Assembly: GCA_965371355.1 (NCBI GenBank)
Contig: CBDUYD010000083.1
Span: 1-12,818, forward strand
Reading direction: 5' to 3'
From: JASJHI01 sp965371355
Lineage (GTDB): Bacteria > Actinomycetota > Acidimicrobiia > Acidimicrobiales > Ilumatobacteraceae
Length of the DNA: 12,818 nucleotides
This document shows positions 6,633 through 12,818 of the stretch, in pieces; within the stretch, counting starts at the first letter, position 1, and every line of letters begins with the position of its first letter. Both the position numbers and the translations under genes were made by a program. The notes beneath the pieces were generated by a model, which did not search any database, was not told the origin of the DNA, and saw only the letters and a program-made list of their open reading frames with translations.

Positions 6633-7049
6633 ATGAGCGATGACACCGATCCCACACTGGCGAACACGTTCGGTCCGTTGGCCTCGATCACTGCATACAT
6701 GAGCGACGAGATCGTCGCTCTCGATCCATCGGCCTCGTTGCGTCAGGCGGCGGTGGCGCTCGACGAGGCGGGTGTGGGCTGCATGGTCGTCGGATCGCCC
6801 GAGGCCGTCGAGGGTGTGATCAGCGAACGCGACATCCTCCGAGCCGTCGCCGCGGGCGCCGATCTCGATGTCACCCTGGTAGGTGCCGTCGAGAGCACCG
6901 ATCTGAAGTGGGCGACGCCCGACTCGACGATCGGTGAGGTTGTCGAGGAGATGATGGAGAACTACGTCCGCCATGTGCTCGTCGGCGAGAACCGCCGACT
7001 GGTCGGCATCGTCTCGATCCGCGACGTGCTCGGCGCCTTCCTCGACTAG
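6633..7049 (+). CDS. Stand-alone tandem CBS-domain protein
   Basis: This 138-residue protein consists almost entirely of a CBS pair (Bateman module). CBS1 spans about residues 22-75 and ends GVISERDILRAV; CBS2 spans about 83-137 and ends GIVSIRDVLGAF. Such modules bind adenine nucleotides (AMP, ATP, SAM) and act as energy or ligand sensors, often through a partner protein that cannot be named here. The ATG at 6633 is preferred over an ATG at 6612 because AGGAGG at 6623-6628 lies four bases upstream. It is cytosolic, with no membrane segment. It stands alone: decayed DNA lies before it and a pseudogene after it on the opposite strand. The intact frame and strong ribosome site show it is a maintained gene. 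Confidence 0.88.
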   Translation: MSDDTDPTLANTFGPLASITAYMSDEIVALDPSASLRQAAVALDEAGVGCMVVGSPEAVEGVISERDILRAVAAGADLDVTLVGAVESTDLKWATPDSTIGEVVEEMMENYVRHVLVGENRRLVGIVSIRDVLGAFLD

Positions 7050-7111
7050 CGCGCTCCGCGACCGCTTCGGGTTCGACACCGAGTAGTCCCAGGTCGAGCG
7101 GACATCGGGGT

Positions 7112-7355
7112 CTACGAGTGGAACACGACAGACTCGGGCGTCACCCGCGGGACCGTCCGCTGCCGCTCGTCGGGGCGCTCCCAGCCTCCGAGGGCGGAGT
7201 AAACACCAGCGGTCAACTCGGCGCGAAGGGGATCATCGTGGATCGCCTCGGCTGTTGCGTAGATCACCAGGTGTGCGCGACCGTCGCGTCGGCCGGTGGT
7301 GGCGATTGCCGACATGTGCTTCGAGAAACTCGCGGTGGATGGGTTTCAGGGTCAT
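7112..7355 (-). pseudogene. PPOX-class (F420-type) oxidoreductase, frameshifted and internally deleted
   Basis: From the ATG at 7355 (AGGAG eight bases upstream) the minus strand reads MTLKPIHREFLEAH, a typical start for small split-barrel PPOX-class oxidoreductases. One frame over, from 7315, it continues MSAIATTGRRDGRAHL and then VIYATAEAIHDDPLRAELTA, later ERQRTVPRVTPESVVFHS and a TAG. In intact relatives (about 130-140 residues, F420 or flavin dependent) the RRDG block is followed by a cofactor-binding stretch of about 45 residues before the VVYGTAEAI block. Here it is missing, and a shorter gap lies before the DEQRRTV-like segment. One frameshift plus at least one in-frame deletion marks a pseudogene, although its ribosome site survives. 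Confidence 0.62.
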
Positions 7356-7552
7356 GAATCGCTCTCCTGCGGAATCGTGGTCCGCTCGCGGCTCTGGGGT
7401 GATCGCTCCGATCGACCCCGGTTCGGCGACAGGTGCGTCGAACCGGTCGGGCTGCACGACCGTGTCTCGACCGAGCGCGTTGGTCATGCTCGGCCTGCCG
7501 AGAGAGCGTCGCGCAATGGCGACCGGTCCCGCCGGCCGGGATCGGGGAGTGG

Positions 7553-9379
7553 CTACGCCCACCAGCCCCGTTGCTCGAGCAGCTTGCGGAGGTTGCGCTT
7601 GGCGCGATGTTCGGTGCGGACTCGATCGAGCAGCCGCTCCCAGCGTTCCGGCTCGCCGGCGTCGGATGCCAGCCGTTCGATTCGTGCCATCAGATCGACC
7701 GCGCGTTGGTATCCGTCGTTGTTGCGGGTGTTGATGGCGGCGAACACGTGGGGCTCGTACACGTCGATCGACTCGCCGGGGGCGACCGACTCGCGACGCC
7801 CGGCAAGGTCGAGCCGAACGTCGTCACTGCATCCGTAGTCCGAGGCGGCCTCCCACGCCGCCTCGATCTCGTCGGCGCCGACGAGGATCTCGACCAGCGT
7901 TGAACTCAGCCCGGACCATGGCTGCCAGGCGCTCGATGCCGGTCCGGTAGCACCCGCCTCTTCGAGGCGCTCCAGTAGATGCGTCGTACACCGATCGAGG
8001 AACTCTGTCTCGCGACCCGGGTCGAACTCGCACAGGTCGGTGTACGCGGCCCGGGACGGCTGCTGTTCGAACGCGTCCCACAGGATCTGCTCGACCTGGG
8101 CTCGGGCGTCGTCGTCGGCCAGGCCCGCGTCCGGCCTCAGGAGGAGCTCGATCGCCAGCTCGCGCAGGTGATCGGCGCCGCGCCCCGGATGCTCGATCAA
8201 TCCGAGGCGTGCCCAGTTCAACGCCTCGTCCGCGCGTCCCGCGTCGTCGAGCGCGCCGGCGATCGAGAGATAGTCGCTCGCCGACGACAGGTCGTGGGTG
8301 CGGACGAGGATCAGAGCGTCGGGATCCCCCGTCCCGAGCGCCCACCCGATCATCGCCTCCGACACCCCGTACGACTCGGCCCACCGGCCGTCCGACATCG
8401 CCTCGGAGCGGGTCGGGTTCTCCTCCCAGCGGGGGAGGAGGAGCCGGTGGAACTCGGCGAGGCCGCTCTCGCCGAGCACGTCGGCATAGGTCGCCGCCCC
8501 GTGATGGAACGTGTCGAGCTCGCTGTTCAGCTCGAGCTGGAGCAATCGACCGGCCAACGCGACGGGGTCGGGGTGGCTCTCGTCGCACGCACGGGCGTGG
8601 ATGTCGCCGATGTCCATCGCGATCGACATGATCCGCCCGTCGGAGTCGTCGACGAACTGCATCGCCGCCTCGGCCCGCTCGAAGGCGTACTCGATCAGCT
8701 CGATCGCTGCGTCGTGGTGCCCGGCGTCGCACATGGCCGACACCTCGGCCAGCGCATCGTGGACCCCCGCTGCCCAGCCGGCTGCTTCGCGGTAGTGCAC
8801 GTAGTCGCCGTCCGGCTCGAAGGCGAGGTCGAGGCGGGCCTTCCACGCATCGAGATCGGGGCCCATTCCGCGAGACGCACGCACCTCGTCGACGAGTTGG
8901 CGCCGGAACCCGGCGTCGGTGTCCGCCCGGTCGAGCACGAGCTCGACGAGTCGGCCCTGGTCGAGCCCATCGACGTAGGCCGCGAGGTCGGCGGCGGAGA
9001 CGCGGCCCGTGCGTCCATGCCCCTTGGGGTCCGCCGTCGATCGGGAGCCCGACTTCGACGATGTCGACGCTCGAGCGACCCGGTCGATCTCATCGGATGC
9101 AAGGTCTTCGAGCATCTGTGCGGCCACCGCCACACAGTGCTTGCAGAACGAGCCGTCGGCGGCAGCCGGGCACGTGCAATCCCATCGCGTCGTGCGCGCC
9201 GAGCGGGTCAGTTCGACGCGGTACACGCGGGTGCCGTCGACCGTCGCCTCGATCGTCGTGTCGCTCGCCGCGAGGATCTGGACACGGCGCTCGCCGTAGT
9301 ACTTCATCCCTCGATGGAACGCCCCCGGTCCGGCGTGCATCTCGAGCGTTCCCTCGTCGAGTGACTCCTCCCAGCTCAC
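7553..9379 (-). CDS. SWIM zinc-finger domain protein with helical C-terminal region
   Basis: This 608-residue soluble protein has a canonical SWIM finger, WDCTCPAAADGSFCKH (CxCx8CxH; Cys68, Cys70, Cys79, His81), near the N-terminus. It follows a conserved-looking opening (WEESLDEGTLEMHAGPGAFH). SWIM fingers bind DNA or proteins. After a Ser/Lys/Gly-rich linker (~95-120), residues ~120-608 are Ala/Leu/Glu-rich helices resembling TPR-like repeats, ending AKRNLRKLLEQRGWWA. The GTG at 9379 is chosen because the preceding codons to 9661 lack family character and run over the divergent hydrolase gene. No Shine-Dalgarno is visible; a -10-like TACGCT ends six bases before the GTG, which fits a leaderless mRNA. 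Relatives occur widely in actinobacteria with unassigned roles. I see no helicase or nuclease partner next to it. Confidence 0.88.
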   Translation of the reverse strand: MSWEESLDEGTLEMHAGPGAFHRGMKYYGERRVQILAASDTTIEATVDGTRVYRVELTRSARTTRWDCTCPAAADGSFCKHCVAVAAQMLEDLASDEIDRVARASTSSKSGSRSTADPKGHGRTGRVSAADLAAYVDGLDQGRLVELVLDRADTDAGFRRQLVDEVRASRGMGPDLDAWKARLDLAFEPDGDYVHYREAAGWAAGVHDALAEVSAMCDAGHHDAAIELIEYAFERAEAAMQFVDDSDGRIMSIAMDIGDIHARACDESHPDPVALAGRLLQLELNSELDTFHHGAATYADVLGESGLAEFHRLLLPRWEENPTRSEAMSDGRWAESYGVSEAMIGWALGTGDPDALILVRTHDLSSASDYLSIAGALDDAGRADEALNWARLGLIEHPGRGADHLRELAIELLLRPDAGLADDDARAQVEQILWDAFEQQPSRAAYTDLCEFDPGRETEFLDRCTTHLLERLEEAGATGPASSAWQPWSGLSSTLVEILVGADEIEAAWEAASDYGCSDDVRLDLAGRRESVAPGESIDVYEPHVFAAINTRNNDGYQRAVDLMARIERLASDAGEPERWERLLDRVRTEHRAKRNLRKLLEQRGWWA

Positions 9380-9385
9380 CCCCGC

Positions 9386-9391
9386 AGCGTA
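9386..9391 (-). promoter_or_regulatory. Possible -10 element for a leaderless SWIM-protein transcript
   Basis: Minus-strand TACGCT matches TAnnnT and is separated from the GTG by GCGGGG, exactly six bases. Transcription would therefore begin at or next to the start codon. There is no recognisable -35, which is common in actinobacterial leaderless promoters. Confidence 0.35.
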
Positions 9392-9485
9392 CGTTCGAGG
9401 TGGGGGATGAGAACAAGAGTGCAGGCAGGTGACGGGCCGCGGTCGGCTTCGGGTGATCGCCGACACTCGCAGGTGCCGTGCGACG

Positions 9486-9491
9486 TATCCT
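9486..9491 (+). promoter_or_regulatory. Possible -10 element for the alpha/beta hydrolase
   Basis: TATCCT fits the -10 pattern and would place the start of transcription near 9498, giving a leader of about 24 bases. That leader would contain the AGGAAGGG ribosome site at 9507-9514. No good -35 is visible at the expected spacing. Confidence 0.3.
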
Positions 9492-9521
9492 GGGGCCTCC
9501 GGTCCGAGGAAGGGATGCTGG

Positions 9522-10361
9522 ATGCGAGTCGATGTTGGCGGCAGGCGGATGTTCTTCGATGTGGACGGTCCCGGCCTCGTCGCCGATGGGGCCGCGATGA
9601 CCGAGCGTCCGACGGTGCTCCTGCTGCACGGCGGACCCGGGATGGACCACTCGGGATTCAAGCCGGCGTTCGGTGTGCTGGCCGACGTCGCGCAGTTGGT
9701 GTACGTCGACCACTCCGGTCAAGGGCGCAGCGACCCCACCTCGCCCGACCGATGGACGCTCGACTATTGGGCAGACGACGTGGTCGCGCTCTGCGACGCA
9801 CTGGAGATCGAGCGACCGGTGATCCTCGGATGGTCGTTCGGCGGCATGGTCGCGATGAACCTCGCCAGTCGATATCCGGACCGTGCGCAGAGGTTGATCC
9901 TGCAGTCGACGGCAGCGCGGATGGATCTCGACCGGATCACGACCGCCTTCGAGGCTCTCGGCGGTGCGGAACCGGCCGAGATCGCCCGCGCCCACTGGTC
10001 GGCGCCGTCGCCCGAATCGATGCAGCGGTACATGGAGGTGTGCCTGCCGCTCTACAGTCCCGAGCCGCTCGACGCCGACGCGATGGCGAGGATGGTGATG
10101 ACTCCCGAACTCCTCACGGGAGGCTGGACCGAGGCGATGAGCTTCGATCTCACCGCCGCTCTCGCCGAGGTGACAGCGCCCACCCTCGTGTTGTCGGGCG
10201 ACCTCGATCCGATCACTCCACCCGCCGCCGCGGTCGAGATCGTCGAGCATCTGCCGGCCGACCTGACGGTGCACGAGACCTTTGCCCGCTCCGGCCATTT
10301 CATCGCGGACACCGAGCCGGACCGGTTCTTCGCCGACATCCGCGCCTTCATCACAGGCTGA
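9522..10361 (+). CDS. Alpha/beta hydrolase, proline-iminopeptidase-like (HGGPG type)
   Basis: This 279-residue cytosolic hydrolase carries HGGPG (36-40) forming the oxyanion region, YVDHSGQGRSD (61-71), the nucleophile elbow GWSFGG (103-108; Ser105), LSGDLDPITPP (224-234; Asp229) and RSGHF (256-260; His259), a complete Ser-Asp-His triad. HGGPG followed by D-x-GQGRS is typical of prolyl aminopeptidases and related hydrolases; the lid (~135-205) is short. The real substrate could be a peptide, ester, lactone or amide. The ATG at 9522 is preferred because AGGAAGGG lies seven bases upstream; upstream in-frame codons lie in the divergent promoter region. The gene is divergent from the SWIM gene and 77 bases ahead of a small membrane protein gene. 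Family certain, substrate not. Confidence 0.9.
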   Translation: MRVDVGGRRMFFDVDGPGLVADGAAMTERPTVLLLHGGPGMDHSGFKPAFGVLADVAQLVYVDHSGQGRSDPTSPDRWTLDYWADDVVALCDALEIERPVILGWSFGGMVAMNLASRYPDRAQRLILQSTAARMDLDRITTAFEALGGAEPAEIARAHWSAPSPESMQRYMEVCLPLYSPEPLDADAMARMVMTPELLTGGWTEAMSFDLTAALAEVTAPTLVLSGDLDPITPPAAAVEIVEHLPADLTVHETFARSGHFIADTEPDRFFADIRAFITG

Positions 10362-10438
10362 CCATCCGCGCCCCGCACGACGAGATGCGCTAACCACGTG
10401 CTGGGCGACGAAGCAATGGTCGCCCAGGAAAGGCAACC

Positions 10439-10621
10439 ATGTTCAAACTCCTGTTGACATTCATCGTCGTGTTCTTCGTCGTGACGTTCCCGGCAACCTG
10501 GCTCCTGATGTTGTTCCTCGGCAACGCCGGTCTCGTTCAACTCGGCTACTGGGGTGTGCTCCCACTCGGCATCCTCGTCTCCACGCTCATCGGCAGCGCA
10601 TCCGCCAGCACGTACGACTGA
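10439..10621 (+). CDS. Small two-helix membrane protein, unknown function
   Basis: This 60-residue protein is mostly hydrophobic. One membrane segment covers about residues 4-27 (LLLTFIVVFFVVTFPATWLL) and a second about 31-54, leaving a short SASASTYD tail. The ATG has AGGAAAGG at 10426-10433 with five bases of spacing, a strong ribosome site that supports real translation. It lies 77 bases after the hydrolase and 30 bases before the reductase gene, so it may be cotranscribed. I recognise no family. It is not a plausible signal peptide alone, because it has two membrane spans and no mature domain. Confidence 0.65.
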   Translation: MFKLLLTFIVVFFVVTFPATWLLMLFLGNAGLVQLGYWGVLPLGILVSTLIGSASASTYD

Positions 10622-10651
10622 CCTCACGACCAGGTCCCACATAGCTTCGCG

Positions 10652-11608
10652 ATGACGGCAGCGATCCTCGACGCCGATCAGGTGCGGTCCGGAACTCCTT
10701 GGCGTCATCTCGCGGACGCGATCGCCACGATCGTCGCGTCCGACAGCACGACATCGCCCGAACGCCACGTCCACGAACTCGATCTGCCCGATGGGAGCAG
10801 CGGGTCGCTGCTGATCATGCCCAGCTGGATCGCCGGCGACGTCATCGGCGTCAAGGCGGTCACGTACGTCCCGAGCAACGCGAGGAACCACGCTCCGACG
10901 ATCAACGCGGCGTATCTGTTGTTCGACGGTGCGGATGGCCATCTCGTCGCCGTGCTCGACGGCGACGAGCTGACCGCGAGACGAACCGCTTCGGTCTCGG
11001 CGCTTGCCGCCGATCGCCTGAGCCGCAACGACTCGACGCGACTGTTGGTCGTCGGCACCGGACGACTGTCGCCATCGGTCGCAGAGGCGTACTCGCAGAT
11101 CCGCCGACTCGAGGTGATCGAGATCTGGGGTCGCAGTGACGCGGCTGCCGACGGCGTCGTCGCCGGACTCGTCGGGATCGGACTTCCGGCGCGGCGATCT
11201 GGTGATCTCGCCGAAAGTATCCGGAGCGCCGACATCGTGTCGTGTGTGACCGGGTCGCCCGATCCGCTGGTGCACGGCGCCGACCTCCGACCGGGCGTGC
11301 ACCTCGACCTCGTCGGGAGCTTCCGAGCCGACATGCGGGAGTCCGACGACGATGCGATCGAGATGGCGTCGCTGTTCGTCGACACCGTGGCCGGGGCGCT
11401 GAAGTCCGGAGATCTGGCACAACCCCTCGCCGATGGTGTGATCACGGCGGAATCGATCCGCGGCGACCTGCGGGCGCTCATCAGCGGAGAGCACGCCGGG
11501 CGGGCGAGCGACGAAGAGATCACGATCTTCAAGTCGGCCGGCTTCGCCCTCGCCGACCTCGCCGCGGCCCGTCTCGCGTTCGATCATCACGCCGAGGTCC
11601 AGCGGTGA
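10652..11608 (+). CDS. Ornithine cyclodeaminase/mu-crystallin family, probable delta1-pyrroline-2-carboxylate reductase
   Basis: This 318-residue enzyme has the family layout: GVKAV (66-70), the signature ELTARRTASVSALAADRL (106-123), a Rossmann nucleotide-binding start LLVVGTGRLSPSVAEA (131-146), SADIVSCVTGSPDPL (192-206), HLDLVGSFRADMRESD (217-232) and EITIFKSAGFALADLAAA (289-306). The LVG.F..DMRE.D pattern is closer to the ketimine reductases of this family than to true ornithine cyclodeaminase. These reduce delta1-pyrroline-2-carboxylate to L-proline with NAD(P)H. It converges with a proline-racemase-family gene six bases away; in the known trans-3-hydroxy-L-proline pathway a dehydratase of that family makes the ketimine this enzyme would reduce. 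No Shine-Dalgarno precedes the ATG; TAGCTT lies four bases upstream. Alanine dehydrogenase-like or other imine reduction remains possible. Confidence 0.82.
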   Translation: MTAAILDADQVRSGTPWRHLADAIATIVASDSTTSPERHVHELDLPDGSSGSLLIMPSWIAGDVIGVKAVTYVPSNARNHAPTINAAYLLFDGADGHLVAVLDGDELTARRTASVSALAADRLSRNDSTRLLVVGTGRLSPSVAEAYSQIRRLEVIEIWGRSDAAADGVVAGLVGIGLPARRSGDLAESIRSADIVSCVTGSPDPLVHGADLRPGVHLDLVGSFRADMRESDDDAIEMASLFVDTVAGALKSGDLAQPLADGVITAESIRGDLRALISGEHAGRASDEEITIFKSAGFALADLAAARLAFDHHAEVQR

Positions 11609-11614
11609 GGCTCG

Positions 11615-12670
11615 TCACCGCAGACGGTTCGGCCAGGTGTCGCTGACGCGGTAGCCGAGCGGCCACGGATCGGTCGCGTCGACGAGATACGAGAAGTGAC
11701 CCGTCCGCCAAGCCCGGCCCGAAACCAGCGGCACGATCGCATCGAGGCCACCAATCGTCGTGTCAGCCTCGATCCGGCCGGTGAACTCCGAACCGATGAC
11801 CGAACGCATCCGGAGTCGATCGCCGACCTGCATCAGCCCCTGGGCTCGCAGCAGTGCCATCCGTGCGGACACACCCGTTCCGGTAGGGGAGCGGTCGAGT
11901 TTGCCCGGCTCGATCACGACCGTGTTCGTCATCGAGAGTTCGCCCTCGGCAACGCGGGCCAACGGACCGGCGATCTGGCAGAACGAGAAGTGTGTCCAGT
12001 CGATGGTCGGATGAGCGAAGCTCAACCGCTCGTTGGCGGCCGTCGTGATGCGCGTTCCGAGCCTGGCGAGTTCGAGGCCGTACCCCGGGTCGATTTCGAT
12101 GTCGAGGTCGGCGGCATCGACCATCACGAAGCTGTCGCCCCCGAATGCCGTGTCGACGCGGATCGTTCCGAGTCCCTCCACCTCGAGGGGCAGGTCACGT
12201 CCCACGGCGAACGAGGCAACGTTGCGGATCGTCACCTCGACGACCTTTCCGTCGACGCACCGGGCAACGGCTTCGACGAGACCTCCTGGCGCCTGCAGCG
12301 TGAGCGTCGTGGTCGGCTCGGTCATCTCGATGATCCCGGTCTCGAGCACGACCGTCGCCACACAGATCGAGTTCGATCCCGACATCGGCGGGGTGTCCTC
12401 GGGTTCCATGATGATGAACGCGACGTCGGCCGCCGGATCGGTCGGCGGGACGAGCAGGTTGACGTGTCTGAACACACCACCGCGAGGCTCGTTCAACATC
12501 AACTTCCGGAGGCGCTGGTCCTCCGCGATCCATCGGGACTGCGCCCAGACCGAGTCCCCCGGCGGGACCTCGATCCCACCGACGATCACATCGCCGATCT
12601 CACCCTCGGCATGACAGCCCACGACCTCGATCGGCCCGTCGACGAAGTCCGGAACCCCTGTCGTTTCCAT
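11615..12670 (-). CDS. Proline racemase family protein, probable hydroxyproline dehydratase or epimerase with Ser/Thr active-site pair
   Basis: This 351-residue protein spans the full proline-racemase fold. The opening VVGCHAEGEIGDVIVGG, the first active-site loop PPMSGSNSICVATVVLETG (residues ~95-113), AFGGDSFVMVDA (175-186) and the second loop DRSPTGTGVSARMALL (259-274) are clear. True racemases and 4-hydroxyproline epimerases use Cys in both loops (MCGH and SPCGTG). Here they are Ser97 and Thr263. Thr in the second loop is the hallmark of trans-3-hydroxy-L-proline dehydratases; Ser in the first is known in some family members. A dehydratase forming a pyrroline-carboxylate is therefore most likely, and racemisation unlikely. 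The ATG at 12670 lies 13 bases after the GNAT stop. There is no Shine-Dalgarno, but TACCAT sits six bases upstream. Confidence 0.85.
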   Translation of the reverse strand: METTGVPDFVDGPIEVVGCHAEGEIGDVIVGGIEVPPGDSVWAQSRWIAEDQRLRKLMLNEPRGGVFRHVNLLVPPTDPAADVAFIIMEPEDTPPMSGSNSICVATVVLETGIIEMTEPTTTLTLQAPGGLVEAVARCVDGKVVEVTIRNVASFAVGRDLPLEVEGLGTIRVDTAFGGDSFVMVDAADLDIEIDPGYGLELARLGTRITTAANERLSFAHPTIDWTHFSFCQIAGPLARVAEGELSMTNTVVIEPGKLDRSPTGTGVSARMALLRAQGLMQVGDRLRMRSVIGSEFTGRIEADTTIGGLDAIVPLVSGRAWRTGHFSYLVDATDPWPLGYRVSDTWPNRLR

Positions 12671-12676
12671 CGGCCG

Positions 12677-12682
12677 ATGGTA
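12677..12682 (-). promoter_or_regulatory. Possible -10 element for a leaderless racemase-family transcript
   Basis: Minus-strand TACCAT followed by CGGCCG and then the ATG has the same TAnnnT-N6-start arrangement as the SWIM gene. It overlaps the gap after the GNAT stop codon, so the gene may have its own promoter as well as read-through from upstream. Confidence 0.3.
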
Positions 12683-12683
12683 T

Positions 12684-12818
12684 CTACGGTCCTCGAGTCG
12701 GCCGATTCCCGTCCGCAGCACCGAGCGTTGCCTCGACGACTTCGACGTCGGCCTGACGGGTCGTGTACTGGATATGGAGCCGGAACCCCATCTCGTCGTT
12801 GATCGAGCGCATCGGTGC
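12684..12818 (-). CDS. GNAT-family N-acetyltransferase, C-terminal fragment at window edge
   Basis: Only the last 44 codons are in the window; the rest lies beyond the right edge. The reading starts APMRSINDEMGFRLHIQYTT and continues with a short charged tail to a TAG. The block 'N-x-x-M-R-x-I-N-D-x-L/M-G-F' is the well-known C-terminal motif of GNAT acetyltransferases (acetyl-CoA binding, followed by the last strand). The substrate cannot be inferred. It is on the same strand and 13 bases upstream of the racemase-family gene, suggesting a shared operon. Confidence 0.65.
   Translation of the reverse strand, partial: APMRSINDEMGFRLHIQYTTRQADVEVVEATLGAADGNRPTRGP

Noticed and set aside
7979..9364. 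461-codon plus-strand frame
   Set aside because: It mirrors the SWIM gene. The composition is Arg/Val/Glu-rich, with no ribosome site or motif.
9090..10436. 448-codon minus-strand frame
   Set aside because: It overlaps both the SWIM gene start and the whole hydrolase in the wrong frame, with no family character.
10052..11590. 512-codon open frame on the minus strand
   Set aside because: It is antisense to two well-supported genes (the hydrolase end and the reductase), is rich in Arg/Asp/Gly from mirrored GC-rich codons, and shows no motif. It is a by-product of high GC.
11696..12802. 368-codon plus-strand frame
   Set aside because: It is antisense to the racemase-family gene, whose catalytic loops are clear on the other strand.
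1..12818. CRISPR arrays, tRNA/rRNA genes, riboswitches, insertion sequences with terminal repeats
   Set aside because: A read-through found no regularly spaced repeats, tRNA-like GGTTCRA arms with cloverleaf partners, or transposase motifs. A covariance-model search would be needed to exclude small RNAs.

Overview
The window is high-GC DNA with codon use strongly biased to G/C in the third position, and several gene families point to Actinomycetota. These are a TraA-type relaxase/helicase remnant, a PPOX-class (F420-type) oxidoreductase remnant, an actinobacterial-style SWIM protein, and starts that look leaderless. An Acidimicrobiia (Ilumatobacter-like) source is my best guess. It is an inference; no rRNA or other taxonomic marker is present.

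Region 1 (1-1800) is mobile-element debris. It holds the 3' part of a conjugative relaxase/helicase that has lost the middle of its helicase domain. A VapBC-like toxin-antitoxin pair follows on the minus strand. Beyond it is a second, diverged copy of the last ~25 codons of the relaxase. The VapC-like toxin has no usable in-frame start in front of its first catalytic Asp.

Region 2 (1954-5596) is the most interesting part. A SAM-dependent methyltransferase (minus strand) diverges from a two-gene plus-strand unit. The first gene is a 629-residue fusion of a LicC/PntC-like cytidylyltransferase to a HisC/CobD-like PLP enzyme. The second is an integral-membrane CDP-alcohol phosphotransferase. Together they could form a compact head-group pathway: an amino-acid phosphate (or phosphonate) is decarboxylated or transaminated, activated with CTP, transferred to a lipid, and possibly N-methylated. 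The domains are seen; the pathway is a hypothesis.

Region 3 (5597-7552) is mostly a graveyard. It contains a truncated DUF5615 PIN-like toxin, a scrap of a 'GLVAVG...DAAVW' repeat protein and a frameshifted, internally deleted PPOX oxidoreductase. One intact gene, a stand-alone CBS-pair protein with a strong ribosome binding site, sits among them.

Region 4 (7553-12818) is an ordinary, densely coded chromosomal segment. It has a 608-residue SWIM zinc-finger protein divergent from an HGGPG-type alpha/beta hydrolase, then a 60-residue membrane protein. An ornithine cyclodeaminase/mu-crystallin-family reductase then converges tail-to-tail with a proline-racemase-family enzyme, and the C-terminus of a GNAT acetyltransferase lies at the right edge. 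The reductase and racemase-family pair suggests trans-3-hydroxy-L-proline catabolism. However, the racemase-family protein has Ser and Thr at the two positions where racemases have catalytic Cys.
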